From contig NZ_NUNF01000011.1 in NCBI RefSeq assembly GCF_002585305.1, forward strand, positions 8,577 to 72,576: a stretch of 64,000 bases of DNA. The letters run 5' to 3'. How positions within the stretch are numbered: the first letter of the stretch is position 1; each line of letters starts with the position of its first letter. This document shows positions 50,084 through 61,148 of the stretch, piece by piece. The position numbers were made by a program, and so were the translations under genes. Source of the stretch: Bacillus sp. AFS037270. GTDB taxonomy: Bacteria; Bacillota; Bacilli; Bacillales_B; DSM-18226. The notes under the pieces are model-generated. The model had not been told where the DNA came from. It worked only from the letters and a program-made list of their open reading frames with translations, and did no database searches.

Positions 50084-50386
50084 ATGAAGGACAATCAATG
50101 GATGTCATTGCTTGGCTTAGCCAATCGAGCGCGTAGAATCATATCAGGTGAGGAGCTTGCCGTAAAGGAAATTCGAAACAATAAGGCAAAACTCGTTTTA
50201 TTAGCCGCAGATGCATCTGCAAATACAACTAAAAAAATTACAGATAAATGTAATTCTTATCATGTGCCTTTAAGAATGGTGGACGATCGTTATCTTCTTG
50301 GTCAGGCAATTGGCAAAGAAGCCCGCGTTGTTGTAGCTGTTATGGATGATGGATTTGCAAAGAAATTGGTAACGTTGCTCGATTAA
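50084..50386 (+). CDS. ylxQ: YlxQ, L7Ae-family RNA-binding protein
   Basis: This 100-residue protein of the L7Ae/L30e fold has [23 protein letters not shown] and [22 protein letters not shown], typical of bacterial kink-turn binders. The ribosome binding site AGAAGGAG is 13 bases from the ATG, longer than usual. Its target RNA is not established. Confidence 0.93.
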   Translation: MKDNQWMSLLGLANRARRIISGEELAVKEIRNNKAKLVLLAADASANTTKKITDKCNSYHVPLRMVDDRYLLGQAIGKEARVVVAVMDDGFAKKLVTLLD

Positions 50387-50406
50387 ATCTAGCGGGGGTG
50401 AAACAA

Positions 50407-52725
50407 ATGAGTAAAGTCCGTGTTTATGAATACGCAAAAAAACACAATATTTCAAGTAAAGAAATAATTAATAAATTAAAAGAAATGAATATCGAGGTAT
50501 CTAATCATATGGCAACAATAGAAGATGCAGATGTAAAAAAATTGGATGCCACGTTTAACAGACAGGCAGCCGGTTCTACTTCACAGCCCAAACAAAATAA
50601 CAATGGGCAGCAAAATCGTACCAATTCCCGTCCAGCGGGGGCGCAAAATCGTCAAAATCAAAGACCTGCTCAAGGTGGTCAAAAACCTCAAGTACAGGCG
50701 AAATCACCTAAAGCATTTGAGGAAGCTGCTGATAATAATACAGCTCCTAGCAAGGTAAAAGTTGTCTCACCACCAAAAAAGGTGGAAGGCAAAAAGCAAA
50801 ATCAAGAATCTCAATCAAAAGAAAATAAAGTGTTTAATAATGCTGATAAAGCTAAGGCTAGACCTTATAACAATAACCAAAATCGTAATCATAACAATAA
50901 CAATAATAAAAAGAAGAAGGCTCACACGCCTGTTCAACAATCTCAGCCTGTAAAGAAAAAAGAAAAAGAGCTTCCAGCTAAGATTACCTTTAGTGAATCT
51001 TTAACTGTTGGAGAATTAGCGAAAAAGATTTATCGCGAACCATCAGAAATCATTAAAAAGCTCTTTTTACTTGGTGTTATGGCTACCATCAATCAGGTGC
51101 TTGATAAAGATGCAATTGAATTAATTGCGGGTGAATATGGTGTTGAAGTAGAAGAAGAAATCAAAATCGATACCACTGATCTTGAAGTGTATTTTACAGA
51201 AGATGCTCCAGAAGAATTAGTGGAAAGACCTTCAGTTGTAACGATTATGGGACACGTTGACCATGGTAAAACAACCTTACTTGATTCTATTCGGAATACA
51301 AAAGTGACCGAAGGCGAAGCAGGAGGGATTACTCAGCATATTGGAGCATACCAAGTTGTTGAAAATGGTAAGAAGATTACCTTCCTAGATACTCCTGGTC
51401 ACGCTGCCTTTACGACCATGCGTGCCCGCGGTGCTAAAATTACCGACATCACAATTTTAGTTGTTGCAGCCGATGATGGCGTTATGCCACAAACGATTGA
51501 AGCGATTAACCATGCAAAAGCTGCAGAAGTGCCAATTATTGTCGCTGTTAATAAAATGGATAAAGAAGCAGCCAATGCTGATCGTGTTATGCAGGAATTA
51601 ACTGAACATGGATTAGTATCAGAAGCCTGGGGTGGGGATACTATTTTTGTACCACTATCCGCAAAAACAGGTGAAGGTATCGATAACTTGCTTGAAATGA
51701 TTCTCCTCGTTAGTGAGGTAGAAGAATATAAAGCAAATCCTAACCGTAATGCGGTTGGAACAGTTATCGAAGCTCAATTAGATAAAGGACGCGGTTCTGT
51801 TGCAACATTATTAGTGCAAAATGGCACACTAAAAATAGGTGACCCAATCGTTGTTGGAAATACCTATGGCCGTGTCCGTGCGATGGTTAATGATAAAGGC
51901 CGACGTGTGAAAGAAGCTGGCCCATCTACTCCTGTTGAAATCACAGGCTTGAATGATGTACCGCAAGCAGGTGATCGTTTCGTCGTATTTGAGGACGAAA
52001 AAACAGCTCGTCAAATCGGAGAAGCACGTGCCCAAGTAGCACTAGTTGCCCATCGCGGTGAAAAATCAATTGTCAGCTTGGATAATCTATTTGAGCAGTT
52101 AAAGCAAGGTGAAATGAAGGATTTAAACATTATCTTAAAAGCTGATGTTCAAGGTTCCGCTGAAGCGGTGGCTGCTTCCTTACAAAAAATTGATGTAGAA
52201 GGCGTTAATATTAAAATCATTCATAATGGTGTTGGTGCTATTAATGAATCCGATATTACCCTTGCCGCAGCTTCAAATGCTATCGTTATTGGTTTTAACG
52301 TTCGTCCAGATGTGAACGCCAAACGTGCAGCTGAAGCTGAAAAAGTCGATGTCCGTCTGCACCGGATTATTTATAAAGTAATTGAAGAAATTGAAGCAGC
52401 AATGAAAGGAATGCTTGACCCTGAATTCAAAGAAAAAATTATTGGGCAGGCAGAAGTACGTCAAACCTTTAAGGTATCAAAAGTTGGTACTATTGCTGGT
52501 TCATATGTAACCGAAGGTAAAATTACTCGTGATAGTGGAATCCGCCTTATTCGTAATGGTGTTGTGATCTTTGAAGGGCAAATCGATGCTTTGAAACGAT
52601 TTAAAGACGATGCTAAAGAGGTTGCACAAGGTTACGAATGTGGAATCACGATTAAGAACTTTAATGATGTTAAAGAAGAAGATATCATTGAGGCATATGT
52701 AATGGAAGAAGTCGAGCGTAAATGA
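50407..52725 (+). CDS. infB: Translation initiation factor IF-2
   Basis: IF-2 is the GTPase that brings initiator tRNA to the 30S subunit. The 772-residue protein begins with an IF2_N subdomain ([20 protein letters not shown]). A disordered linker rich in N, Q and K follows (about 50-185, with runs such as [13 protein letters not shown]). A second N domain, the G domain with [12 protein letters not shown] (about 281-292), DTPGHAAFT and NKMDKE, and the C1/C2 domains follow. GTG 50398 lies in the GGGGGTG ribosome binding site, so ATG 50407 is used. Confidence 0.97.
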   Translation: MSKVRVYEYAKKHNISSKEIINKLKEMNIEVSNHMATIEDADVKKLDATFNRQAAGSTSQPKQNNNGQQNRTNSRPAGAQNRQNQRPAQGGQKPQVQAKSPKAFEEAADNNTAPSKVKVVSPPKKVEGKKQNQESQSKENKVFNNADKAKARPYNNNQNRNHNNNNNKKKKAHTPVQQSQPVKKKEKELPAKITFSESLTVGELAKKIYREPSEIIKKLFLLGVMATINQVLDKDAIELIAGEYGVEVEEEIKIDTTDLEVYFTEDAPEELVERPSVVTIMGHVDHGKTTLLDSIRNTKVTEGEAGGITQHIGAYQVVENGKKITFLDTPGHAAFTTMRARGAKITDITILVVAADDGVMPQTIEAINHAKAAEVPIIVAVNKMDKEAANADRVMQELTEHGLVSEAWGGDTIFVPLSAKTGEGIDNLLEMILLVSEVEEYKANPNRNAVGTVIEAQLDKGRGSVATLLVQNGTLKIGDPIVVGNTYGRVRAMVNDKGRRVKEAGPSTPVEITGLNDVPQAGDRFVVFEDEKTARQIGEARAQVALVAHRGEKSIVSLDNLFEQLKQGEMKDLNIILKADVQGSAEAVAASLQKIDVEGVNIKIIHNGVGAINESDITLAAASNAIVIGFNVRPDVNAKRAAEAEKVDVRLHRIIYKVIEEIEAAMKGMLDPEFKEKIIGQAEVRQTFKVSKVGTIAGSYVTEGKITRDSGIRLIRNGVVIFEGQIDALKRFKDDAKEVAQGYECGITIKNFNDVKEEDIIEAYVMEEVERK

Positions 52726-53003
52726 TTGTCGGCGTAGCCGAGTGTGAATGCATGATTTATGATGCCCATTCTTTAAAAGATAAACGGGCAGTGCTGCAAC
52801 GAATCATTACCCGCTTAAAACAGAGATTTAATGTTTCCGTTGCAGAGGTGGATTTTCAAGATGTCTGGCAAAGAACCAAAATTGCCATAGCAGTCGTTAC
52901 CTCCAATCGGTCAGCCACGGAGCAGGAGTTGCAAAAAGCGTTAAAACTAATCGACTCATTTCCAGAAATAGAAAGAACGATCACCGAGATAGAATGGCTT
53001 TAA
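52722..53003 (+). CDS. ylxP: YlxP (DUF503) family protein
   Basis: This 93-residue protein begins [25 protein letters not shown] and contains [20 protein letters not shown], the DUF503 pattern. Function is unknown; it is nearly always placed between infB and rbfA, suggesting a role in translation. It overlaps the infB stop (ATGA). Confidence 0.93.
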   Translation: MIVGVAECECMIYDAHSLKDKRAVLQRIITRLKQRFNVSVAEVDFQDVWQRTKIAIAVVTSNRSATEQELQKALKLIDSFPEIERTITEIEWL

Positions 53004-53020
53004 GTTAAGAGGTGAATGCA

Positions 53021-53395
53021 ATGAGCCACAGAGCAAATCGTGTTGGAGAACAAATGAAAAAAGAACTAAGTGACATTATCGGACGGAAAATTAAAGACCC
53101 GCGGATCGGTTTTGTGACTGTAACAGATGTTCAAGTTTCTGGAGATCTTCAACAAGCTAAAGTATTTATATCCGTTTTAGGGGATGAAGAGCAAAAGGAG
53201 AATACATTAAAAGGCCTAGCTAAAGCAAAAGGGTTTATTCGAACCGAAATAGGTCACCGTATCCGCCTGCGAAAAACACCTGAAATCATTTTTGAATGGG
53301 ATGAATCAATCGATTACGGAAATCGAATTGAGACCCTGCTTCATCAATTGCATACGGACGATGATAAACCGTATGAAAAGCATGAGGAAGAATAG
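53021..53395 (+). CDS. rbfA: Ribosome-binding factor A
   Basis: RbfA is a cold-shock 30S maturation factor with a KH-type fold. The 124-residue protein begins [16 protein letters not shown] and contains [19 protein letters not shown] and [24 protein letters not shown] 53012 is in frame but lies in the AAGAGGTG ribosome binding site; ATG 53021 is preferred. A terminator follows before truB. Confidence 0.96.
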   Translation: MSHRANRVGEQMKKELSDIIGRKIKDPRIGFVTVTDVQVSGDLQQAKVFISVLGDEEQKENTLKGLAKAKGFIRTEIGHRIRLRKTPEIIFEWDESIDYGNRIETLLHQLHTDDDKPYEKHEEE

Positions 53396-53425
53396 AGGAT
53401 AGACTTATGTCTATCCCTTTTTTTA
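53396..53425 (+). terminator. Intrinsic terminator between rbfA and truB
   Basis: Stem GGATAGAC (53397-53404) / GTCTATCC (53409-53416) with a TTAT loop and a following T-run. It probably thins read-through into truB-ribF. Confidence 0.8.
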
Positions 53426-53471
53426 ATGTAAAAAATAATAGTTCAACACGATTAATGAAAGGAGCAGCGAA

Positions 53472-54389
53472 ATGGAAGGGATTTTACCATTATATAAGCC
53501 TGCAGGACTAACTTCACACGATTGTGTTTTTAGACTGAGGAAAATATTAAAAACTAAAAAGGTGGGTCATACAGGCACACTTGACCCAGACGTCACTGGC
53601 GTCCTTCCAATCTGTATTGGTAAAGCCACAAAGGTAGCGGAATACATAACAGATGCAGGAAAAGCCTACCTAGGGGAAGTCACAATCGGATTCTCAACAG
53701 CTACCGAAGATGCCTCAGGTGAAGTAGTTGAACGTAAAGCTGTTAATCGCGTGATCGCAAGGAACGAAATTCTGCAGGTGTTACAAACCTTGACAGGGGA
53801 TATTGAACAAACTCCTCCAATGTATTCTGCCGTGAAGGTGGGAGGTGTTCGTCTATATGAATATGCCCGAAAAGGGATTGAAGTGGAACGGCCAACCAGG
53901 GTGGTATCGATTTACTCCATTGATTTACTTGATGAAAGGGAGCAATTTGAAGGAGAAACGATTTCATTTCGTTTTAAGGTTACCTGCAGCAAAGGAACCT
54001 ATATCCGTACCTTGGCTGTTATGATTGGGGAGATACTTGGTTATCCTGCCCATATGTCGTATTTACAAAGGATTCAATCAGCTAGTTTTTCTTTGGAGGA
54101 TTGCTTAACTTTTGAAGATATTGAAAGGCATATGGAAGAGGGGACGATTTCAAATGTTTTAAGACCGCTAGAAACTGCACTTTCTCATTTGCCGAAATTT
54201 CGTATTAATGATAAAGTAGCAGAGAAAGTGAAAAATGGTGCACTGTTAGAAACACCAGAGTATTTAAAAATAATTAACGGACCAATAATCGCTGAAACGG
54301 ATGATGGAACGGCTCTCGCTATTTATGCTAGGCACCCGAACAAGCCGAATCTCCTCAAACCCGTTAAGGTATTACGTAACGAGATTTAA
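53472..54389 (+). CDS. truB: tRNA pseudouridine(55) synthase
   Basis: TruB makes pseudouridine 55 in the T loop of tRNAs. The 305-residue protein has VGHTGTLDPDVTGVLP with catalytic Asp38, PMYSAVKVGGVRLYEYARKG and CSKGTYIRTLA. A C-terminal PUA-like domain follows from about 240. The start is ATG behind AAAGGAGCAGCGAA. Confidence 0.96.
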   Translation: MEGILPLYKPAGLTSHDCVFRLRKILKTKKVGHTGTLDPDVTGVLPICIGKATKVAEYITDAGKAYLGEVTIGFSTATEDASGEVVERKAVNRVIARNEILQVLQTLTGDIEQTPPMYSAVKVGGVRLYEYARKGIEVERPTRVVSIYSIDLLDEREQFEGETISFRFKVTCSKGTYIRTLAVMIGEILGYPAHMSYLQRIQSASFSLEDCLTFEDIERHMEEGTISNVLRPLETALSHLPKFRINDKVAEKVKNGALLETPEYLKIINGPIIAETDDGTALAIYARHPNKPNLLKPVKVLRNEI

Positions 54390-54422
54390 TAAAAAGGTAC
54401 GGAATAGAAAAGGTGAGTTTCA

Positions 54423-55376
54423 TTGGAAGTAATACGGCTTAGTTACCCAATTAATGTTGGAAATACAGAGTTCCCTCCTTTAGCAATGGCTCTTGGTTAT
54501 TTTGACGGGGTCCACTGCGGTCATCAACAAGTAATACTGGAGGCAAAAAGGAAGGCGGACGAAAAAGATTTATCTAGTGCAGTTATGACATTTGACCCGC
54601 ACCCATCTGTTGTGTTAGGGAAGAACACACAGCATGTTCACTATATTACTCCATTATCGGAAAAAGTGAAGATAATTGAAGAATTAGGGATTAATTATTT
54701 ATTTATTATCGAGTTTACCCCAGAATTTGCCTATCTTTTGCCACAAGAATTTATTGATCAATATATTATTGGATTAAATGTAAAACACGTTGTGGCCGGA
54801 TTTGATTTTACCTATGGCCGGATGGGGAAAGGAACAATGGAAACCCTGCCATTTCACTCACGAGATCAATTTAGTTATACGGTTGTTCCGAAGTTTGTGC
54901 AAGGGGATGAAAAGGTAAGTTCCACAAGAATCCGCCGCTTGCTTAATGCAGGTGAGACCATAGAACTTCCCGTGCTGCTTGGACGCTTCTATACTACATC
55001 GGGTATTGTTGTCCACGGGGATAAACGGGGGCGAACCATCGGTTTTCCGACAGCAAATGTCGATTTATTCGATGATTATATTATCCCGCCAACTGGTGTT
55101 TATGCTGTTAGATTAAAGGTTGATAATAGATGGTTTGACGGAGTCTGTAATGTTGGCTATAAGCCTACCTTTAATAAAGAATCACTAAAAGTTTCTGTAG
55201 AGGTTCACTTGTTTGATTTTCATGAGGACATTTATGGCAGCGAGGTCGTCATTGAATGGCATCTTTACCTTCGTAAAGAGCAAAAATTTGCTGGCATTGT
55301 TGAACTTGTTGCTCAGATTGAAAAAGATAAGCAAAACGCACTCTTTTACTTTGAGAAGAATCGACAATCTTCCTAA
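54423..55376 (+). CDS. ribF: Bifunctional riboflavin kinase / FAD synthetase
   Basis: This enzyme makes FMN and FAD from riboflavin. The 317-residue protein has an N-terminal nucleotidyltransferase domain (ALGYFDGVHCGHQQVI, FDPHPSVVLG, STRIRRLL) and a C-terminal flavokinase domain (GDKRGRTIGFPTANV, PTGVYAVRL). B. subtilis calls it ribC. The start is TTG 54423 behind AAAAGGTGAGTTTCA. No FMN riboswitch precedes it; it is the last gene of the rimP operon. Confidence 0.96.
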   Translation: MEVIRLSYPINVGNTEFPPLAMALGYFDGVHCGHQQVILEAKRKADEKDLSSAVMTFDPHPSVVLGKNTQHVHYITPLSEKVKIIEELGINYLFIIEFTPEFAYLLPQEFIDQYIIGLNVKHVVAGFDFTYGRMGKGTMETLPFHSRDQFSYTVVPKFVQGDEKVSSTRIRRLLNAGETIELPVLLGRFYTTSGIVVHGDKRGRTIGFPTANVDLFDDYIIPPTGVYAVRLKVDNRWFDGVCNVGYKPTFNKESLKVSVEVHLFDFHEDIYGSEVVIEWHLYLRKEQKFAGIVELVAQIEKDKQNALFYFEKNRQSS

Positions 55377-55424
55377 ACTTGCTGCTATAAAGAAGCATTT
55401 CTTACAATATGTTCAGGTTTTAAC

Positions 55425-55453
55425 TTGCAATTTGCCGTAAAACCATGTATTCT
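55425..55453 (+). promoter_or_regulatory. SigA promoter for rpsO
   Basis: TTGCAA (55425-55430), 17 bases, TATTCT (55448-55453). Confidence 0.65.
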
Positions 55454-55459
55454 TAAATA

Positions 55460-55817
<358 letters not shown>

Positions 55818-55821
55818 TCAC

Positions 55822-55848
55822 AGAAGCGGGATTTTTCCCGCTTTTTTG
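55822..55848 (+). terminator. Intrinsic terminator of rpsO
   Basis: Stem AAGCGGG (55824-55830) / CCCGCTT (55837-55843), followed by TTTTG. Confidence 0.85.
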
Positions 55849-56036
55849 TTAGCAAAAAAACATTTTTTTATACATAATTTTAAGTCTAAGCTTTTCTGTG
55901 CATACTATTAATAATTTGGTTTAAACAATAAGCTATAAAGGCTTTTTTTATATGAGTGAGAATTAGTTGGTGATTAACCGAGAGGGCTTTCTTTCGTATC
56001 ATCCTTCTAAGGATTTAGTTAGAGAGGGGTAATTAT

Positions 56037-58154
56037 ATGGAACAAATAAAACATGAATATTCTATGGATTGGGCCGGCCGGAAATTAACGGTTGAGATTG
56101 GCCAATTAGCGAAACAAGCAAACGGTGCAGTTTTAGTCCGTTATGGAGATACAGCTGTTTTAAGTACAGCTACTGCATCAAAAGAACCAAAAAACCTCGA
56201 TTTTTTTCCATTAACCGTTAACTACGAAGAACGTCTATATGCGGTTGGTAAAATTCCTGGCGGCTTTATTAAACGTGAAGGACGACCTAGTGAAAAGGCT
56301 ATTTTAGCCAGCCGTTTGATTGACCGTCCGATTCGTCCACTTTTTGCTGATGGTTTCCGAAATGATGTACAAGTTATCAGCATTGTCATGAGTGTGGACC
56401 AAGATTGTTCAACAGAAATGGCTGCGATGTTTGGTTCTTCGTTGGCACTGAGTACGTCTGATATCCCATTTGAGGGACCAATTGCTGGTGTAGTGGTTGG
56501 ACGGGTAAATAATGAGTTTGTTATTAATCCAACCGTTGAACAGGCGGAAAAAAGTGATATCCACTTAACTGTTGCTGGGACAAAGGATGCCATTAACATG
56601 GTAGAAGCTGGGGCTTTGGAAGTACCGGAAGAAACCATGCTTGAAGCTATCATGTTCGGTCATGATGAGATCAAACGTTTAATTGAGTTTCAAGAAAAAA
56701 TTGTTGCGGAAATTGGGAAAGAAAAAAGAGAAGTTAACTTATATGAAATCGACAAAGAACTCGAAGCTGAGGTTAGAGGAATTTGCGAATCTGACATGGT
56801 AAAGGCTATTCAGGTTCAAGAAAAACATGCCCGTGAGGATGCTATTAAAGAGGTTAAAAACCAAGTTATTGCAAGATACGAGGAACAAGAAGCTAAAGAG
56901 GATGATTTGAAGCAGGTTAAACAAATCTTGGACAAGATTGTAAAAGGTGAGGTCCGCCGTTTAATCACGGTTGAAAAGGTTCGCCCAGATGGCCGTCAAA
57001 TTGATGAAATTCGTCCATTGTCATCGCAGGTAGGCATTTTGCCTCGTACACATGGTTCAGGCTTATTTACTCGCGGACAGACTCAAGCTTTAAGCATATG
57101 TACACTTGGGGCGATGGGAGATGTCCAAATCCTTGATGGTTTAGGAATTGAAGAAGAAAAACGCTTTATGCATCACTATAACTTCCCTTCCTTTAGTGTA
57201 GGGGAAACAGGCCCAATTCGTGGTCCAGGCCGTCGTGAAATTGGACATGGTGCACTTGGTGAACGTGCCCTAGAACCAGTTATTCCATCTGAAAAAGATT
57301 TCCCGTATACAATTCGCCTTGTTTCTGAGGTTCTTGAATCCAATGGTTCCACATCCCAAGCTAGTATTTGTGCAAGTACATTAGCTATGATGGATGCAGG
57401 TGTTCCAATTAAAGCCCCTGTTGCGGGTATTGCGATGGGACTTGTTAAATCAGGTGAACATTATACGGTTTTATCTGATATTCAAGGTATGGAAGATCAC
57501 CTTGGCGACATGGATTTTAAAGTTGCTGGAACAGCTAAAGGGGTAACGGCTCTTCAAATGGATATTAAGATTGAAGGTCTTTCCCGTGAGATTTTAGAGG
57601 AAGCCCTGCAGCAAGCGAAAGTGGGAAGAATGCATATTTTAGATTCCATGCTTGCTACAATTACAGAACCAAGAACAGAGCTTTCTCAATTTGCACCAAA
57701 AATCTTAACGATGACCATTAATCCGGACAAAATTCGTGATGTTATTGGACCTAGTGGTAAACAAATCAATAAGATTATTGAAGAAACTGGTGTTAAGATT
57801 GATATCGAGCAGGATGGTACTGTCTTTATTGCCTCAACTAATCAAGAAATGAACCAAAAGGCGAAGAAAATCATTGAAGATATTGTTCGTGAAGTTCAAG
57901 TAGGCGAATTGTATCTTGGTAAGGTAAAGCGGATTGAAAAGTTTGGCGCCTTTGTTGAAATCTTCGCTGGAAAAGACGGACTTGTCCACATTTCAGAACT
58001 TGCTGAAGAGCGAGTAGGAAAAGTAGAAGATGTCTTAAAAATTGGCGATGAAATTTTAGTGAAGGTTACGGAAATTGATAAGCAAGGCCGGGTAAACCTG
58101 TCACGTAAAGCAGTCTTAAAAGAACAGCGTGAAAAGGCAGAAGAGAAACAGTAA
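56037..58154 (+). CDS. pnp: Polyribonucleotide nucleotidyltransferase (PNPase)
   Basis: PNPase is the main phosphorolytic 3'-5' RNA exonuclease and polymerises RNA tails. The 705-residue protein has two RNase PH domains (about 10-215 and 310-540, the second with [17 protein letters not shown]). A KH domain ([16 protein letters not shown]) and a C-terminal S1 domain ([20 protein letters not shown]) follow. The start is ATG behind AGAGAGGGGTAATT. It lies 219 bp from rpsO, with a terminator between. Confidence 0.97.
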   Translation: MEQIKHEYSMDWAGRKLTVEIGQLAKQANGAVLVRYGDTAVLSTATASKEPKNLDFFPLTVNYEERLYAVGKIPGGFIKREGRPSEKAILASRLIDRPIRPLFADGFRNDVQVISIVMSVDQDCSTEMAAMFGSSLALSTSDIPFEGPIAGVVVGRVNNEFVINPTVEQAEKSDIHLTVAGTKDAINMVEAGALEVPEETMLEAIMFGHDEIKRLIEFQEKIVAEIGKEKREVNLYEIDKELEAEVRGICESDMVKAIQVQEKHAREDAIKEVKNQVIARYEEQEAKEDDLKQVKQILDKIVKGEVRRLITVEKVRPDGRQIDEIRPLSSQVGILPRTHGSGLFTRGQTQALSICTLGAMGDVQILDGLGIEEEKRFMHHYNFPSFSVGETGPIRGPGRREIGHGALGERALEPVIPSEKDFPYTIRLVSEVLESNGSTSQASICASTLAMMDAGVPIKAPVAGIAMGLVKSGEHYTVLSDIQGMEDHLGDMDFKVAGTAKGVTALQMDIKIEGLSREILEEALQQAKVGRMHILDSMLATITEPRTELSQFAPKILTMTINPDKIRDVIGPSGKQINKIIEETGVKIDIEQDGTVFIASTNQEMNQKAKKIIEDIVREVQVGELYLGKVKRIEKFGAFVEIFAGKDGLVHISELAEERVGKVEDVLKIGDEILVKVTEIDKQGRVNLSRKAVLKEQREKAEEKQ

Positions 58155-58177
58155 TATTGAAGTGAATTTTATTACGG

Positions 58178-58207
58178 AAAAAAGTCAGGGGATTCCCTGA
58201 CTTTTTC
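58178..58207 (+). terminator. Intrinsic terminator of pnp
   Basis: Stem AAAAAGTCAGGG / CCCTGACTTTTT with a GATT loop. Confidence 0.85.
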
Positions 58208-58303
58208 TATGCAAAACTGTTTGGAAAGTTTTTGAACCACCGTTGTTCTAGTGTTCTACCTTGTCCCTCTTAGACATAATCTTTAAGGAAGGGGGAATGG
58301 TAG

Positions 58304-59251
58304 ATGAAGAATGCTGGTATAATAATTGTAATTTGTTTTGCTGCTTGGTTTTCCGTCAACAATCCCATTGTTGAAAACTATATAGCATCGTTAACAGAAT
58401 CTGCACTTCCGGTGATGAAGCAAACAGATCCTCTGTATCAAAAAATAGTCAAAAATGCACATACATATGAAGTTCCGCCTTCCGATGCAAAGATTGATTC
58501 TGTTTGGAAGGCCATTCCGGGATATAATGGGATTAAAGTTGATATAGCTGAGTCCTATAAAAAGATGAAGAAAAAGGGCGAATTTGATGAGCAAAAGCTT
58601 GTGTTCGTCCAAACAAAACCACAAGTACATCTTGAAAATCTGCCGCCCACGCCAATTTATAAGGGCCATCCGGATAAACCGATGGTTTCCTTCATAATAA
58701 ATGTAGCTTGGGGAAATGAATATTTATCCGATATCCTTGCAACATTAAAAAAGCATAACGTGTCTGCAACCTTTTTCCTTGAAGGGAACTGGACAAAGAA
58801 GAACCCGGAACTGGCCAAAATGATTGTTAGTGCTGGTCATGAGGTAGGAAATCATTCCTATTCTCATCCAGATATGAGCAAGCTGACGGCCGCAAAAACA
58901 AGAGAACAAATGATCAAAACTAATGAAATTATTGAAGCCGCCACAGGCGAAAAATGTGTATGGTTTGCACCGCCAAGTGGGAGCTACCGTGATGAAACGG
59001 TCAAAATTGCGGATGAATTAAACATGAAAACGGTGATGTGGACGGTTGACACAGTTGATTGGCGTAAGCCATCTCCTGAGGTTTTAATTAATCGTGTTAT
59101 TTCTAAAATAGACAAAGGCTCAATGGTTCTCATGCACCCAACTGAATCCACAGCTAAATCTTTAGACCGGTTAATTACGTTAATTGAAAAAAAGAATTTG
59201 CAGATTGGGACGGTTAGTGAATTAATGGATGAGGAAAGAATAATAAAATAA
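58304..59251 (+). CDS. ylxY: YlxY, polysaccharide deacetylase-like protein with degenerate active site
   Basis: The 315-residue protein has an N-terminal hydrophobic signal or anchor (about residues 4-18) and a NodB-homology domain (about 126-310). Compared with active deacetylases, the metal/catalytic motif TFDDG is replaced by NVAWG (133-137), removing both aspartates. The HxxxH pair is present (His184, His188). The usual RPP is APP (222-224), while VDW (241-243) and MHP with His278 remain. It may therefore be a non-catalytic relative; the B. subtilis homologue is a sporulation-associated gene at the same place next to mlpA. The function is unproven. Confidence 0.85.
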   Translation: MKNAGIIIVICFAAWFSVNNPIVENYIASLTESALPVMKQTDPLYQKIVKNAHTYEVPPSDAKIDSVWKAIPGYNGIKVDIAESYKKMKKKGEFDEQKLVFVQTKPQVHLENLPPTPIYKGHPDKPMVSFIINVAWGNEYLSDILATLKKHNVSATFFLEGNWTKKNPELAKMIVSAGHEVGNHSYSHPDMSKLTAAKTREQMIKTNEIIEAATGEKCVWFAPPSGSYRDETVKIADELNMKTVMWTVDTVDWRKPSPEVLINRVISKIDKGSMVLMHPTESTAKSLDRLITLIEKKNLQIGTVSELMDEERIIK

Positions 59252-59490
59252 TGAGGGCAACCTATCTCAGAAATTTGGAGAATATACATGTAAGAAAGTA
59301 TAATAAATAATTGGAGTAGTAGCGTCTGCAATTTAATCCTACTAAACAAAAGCAAGAATACAACAGCTTTTTAAAACTTAGAGGAAAATATTCTATAGGC
59401 GGGGGGCAGCTGCCTGTATAAGTCCGATTAGTTGACAGTGGGGCATCCACTTGCTGTTTGAAGTTTCGCTGTATAGACAGGAGGAAGTCA

Positions 59491-60729
59491 ATGATTAATA
59501 AGTATACTTGCCAAAATGGAGTAAGAATTGTTCTAGAAAATATCCCTACCGTTCGATCAGTTGCGATAGGTGTATGGATTGGAACGGGTTCTAGGAATGA
59601 GGATCCTAAGACAAATGGAATTTCCCATTTCCTTGAGCATATGTTTTTCAAAGGGACAACTACAAGATCAGCAAAGGAAATTGCTGAATCCTTTGATAGT
59701 ATTGGCGGTCAAGTGAATGCTTTTACATCAAAAGAGTATACTTGCTACTATGCAAAAGTACTTGATACACATTCTAAGTTTGCTTTAGATGTGTTAGCCG
59801 ACATGTTCTTTAACTCTACCTTTGTCGAAGAGGAATTAAACAAGGAACGAAATGTGGTATTGGAAGAAATCAAAATGTATGAGGATACACCAGATGATAT
59901 TGTCCATGATTTGTTAAGCAGGGCAGTATTTGAAGATCATCCGCTTGGATATCCGATTCTTGGAACAGAAGATACTTTAAATACATTTACAGGTGATTCA
60001 TTAAAGGAATATATACATCAACGGTATACACCTGAAAATGTGGTCATTTCAATTGCAGGAAATATATCCGAGAGTTTTATTAAAGAAGTAGAAAATTATT
60101 TTGGTTCTTATCAGGGTAATTCAAAAGAAGCCCCTGAAAACATCCCTGTTTTTCATTCAAATCGAATTTCCAGAAAGAAAGAAACAGAACAAGCTCACCT
60201 TTGTATCGGTTTTGAGGGTTTGAAAGTGGGCCATGAGGATGTTTATAGTTTAATTACCCTGAACAATATTTTAGGCGGCAGCATGAGCTCCAGATTATTT
60301 CAAGAAGTACGTGAACAAAGAGGCTTGGCCTATTCCGTTTTCTCGTATCATTCAGCCTACTTAGATAGCGGAATTTTGACAGTCTACGGAGGAACCGGGG
60401 CAAAACAGCTGGATCTTTTATTTGAAACCATACAAGAAACATTAGATAAATTAAAACAAGATGGAATTACCGAGAAGGAACTGACAAACAGTAAAGAACA
60501 ATTAAAAGGCAGTTTGATGTTGAGTTTAGAGAGTACCAATAGCCGGATGAGCCGTAATGGGAAAAATGAGCTTCTTTTAAAACGCCATCGTTCACTTGAT
60601 GAAATTATCGAGCAGATCGATGCTGTTTCGAAAAGCAGTGTCGATGAAATGGGTAGAGCTCTATTTAATGACAAATATTCTGTAACCCTAATTAGTCCGA
60701 GTGGTGAATTCCCAAATAAAATGTCATAA
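59491..60729 (+). CDS. mlpA: M16 family zinc protease MlpA (YmxG)
   Basis: The 412-residue pitrilysin-type peptidase has the inverted zinc motif HFLEH (His46, Glu49, His50) with a downstream Glu in VVLEEIKMYEDTPDD, and the M16 C-terminal domain with GGSMSSRLFQEVREQRGLAYSV. B. subtilis MlpA has been linked to extracellular protease expression. The frame opens at 59458, but ATG 59491 behind ACAGGAGGAAGTCA is the start. The 239-bp upstream gap shows no further gene. Confidence 0.95.
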   Translation: MINKYTCQNGVRIVLENIPTVRSVAIGVWIGTGSRNEDPKTNGISHFLEHMFFKGTTTRSAKEIAESFDSIGGQVNAFTSKEYTCYYAKVLDTHSKFALDVLADMFFNSTFVEEELNKERNVVLEEIKMYEDTPDDIVHDLLSRAVFEDHPLGYPILGTEDTLNTFTGDSLKEYIHQRYTPENVVISIAGNISESFIKEVENYFGSYQGNSKEAPENIPVFHSNRISRKKETEQAHLCIGFEGLKVGHEDVYSLITLNNILGGSMSSRLFQEVREQRGLAYSVFSYHSAYLDSGILTVYGGTGAKQLDLLFETIQETLDKLKQDGITEKELTNSKEQLKGSLMLSLESTNSRMSRNGKNELLLKRHRSLDEIIEQIDAVSKSSVDEMGRALFNDKYSVTLISPSGEFPNKMS

Positions 60730-60734
60730 ACGAA

Positions 60735-60772
60735 AGAGGTATTCCCTTTATTGAGAATACCTCTTCTTTATT
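60735..60772 (+). terminator. Intrinsic terminator of mlpA
   Basis: Stem AGAGGTATTC / GAATACCTCT around CCTTTATTGA-type sequence, followed by TCTTTATT. Confidence 0.75.
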
Positions 60773-60837
60773 ATTCTAAAATTTGTCCCCCCCTTATAAA
60801 CTAATAGAAAAGAGTGTAATAAGGGGGTAGGTTGGCA

Positions 60838-61086
60838 ATGAGGTTAAGTGAATTAAGCGGGAAAGAAATTGTCGATGTTAAAAAGGCTGAGCGTCTTGGT
60901 GTATTAGGACAAACGGATTTAGACATAAATGAATACACAGGACAGATTCAGGCACTGCTGATTCCTTCACTAAAATGGTTTGGTTTTCGAAAACAAGGTG
61001 AGGAAATTAGGGTTCCATGGCAGCACATAAAAAAAATCGGTTCCGATATGATCATTATTGATGTCCCCGAACATAAAGGTGATTAG
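60838..61086 (+). CDS. ymxH: YlmC/YmxH family PRC-barrel sporulation protein
   Basis: This 82-residue protein starts MRLSELSGKEIVDVKKAERLG and is a PRC-barrel domain ending KKIGSDMIIIDVPE. It matches B. subtilis YmxH by sequence and by position between mlpA and spoVFA. Function is unknown, and the family is confined largely to spore-formers. TTG 60832 is in frame but too close to AAGGGGG; ATG 60838 is preferred. Confidence 0.92.
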   Translation: MRLSELSGKEIVDVKKAERLGVLGQTDLDINEYTGQIQALLIPSLKWFGFRKQGEEIRVPWQHIKKIGSDMIIIDVPEHKGD

Positions 61087-61128
61087 GAAAAAAGCCTAGG
61101 CAAAATTACACTTGCTTGGGCTTTTTTT
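61086..61128 (+). terminator. Intrinsic terminator of ymxH
   Basis: A 15-bp stem AAAAAGCCTAGGCAA / TTGCTTGGGCTTTTT with two G-T pairs, ending in a T-run. Confidence 0.85.
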
Positions 61129-61148
61129 ATTTCCTGTCATGGAAAACT

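Noticed and set aside
50596..50950. Low-complexity N/Q/K-rich region as a frameshift or repeat expansion in infB
   Set aside because: The variable linker of IF-2 is normally disordered and low in complexity; the frame is intact.
56222..56653. 143-residue minus strand frame within pnp
   Set aside because: It is antisense to a well-supported gene, with shadow-type composition and no ribosome binding site.
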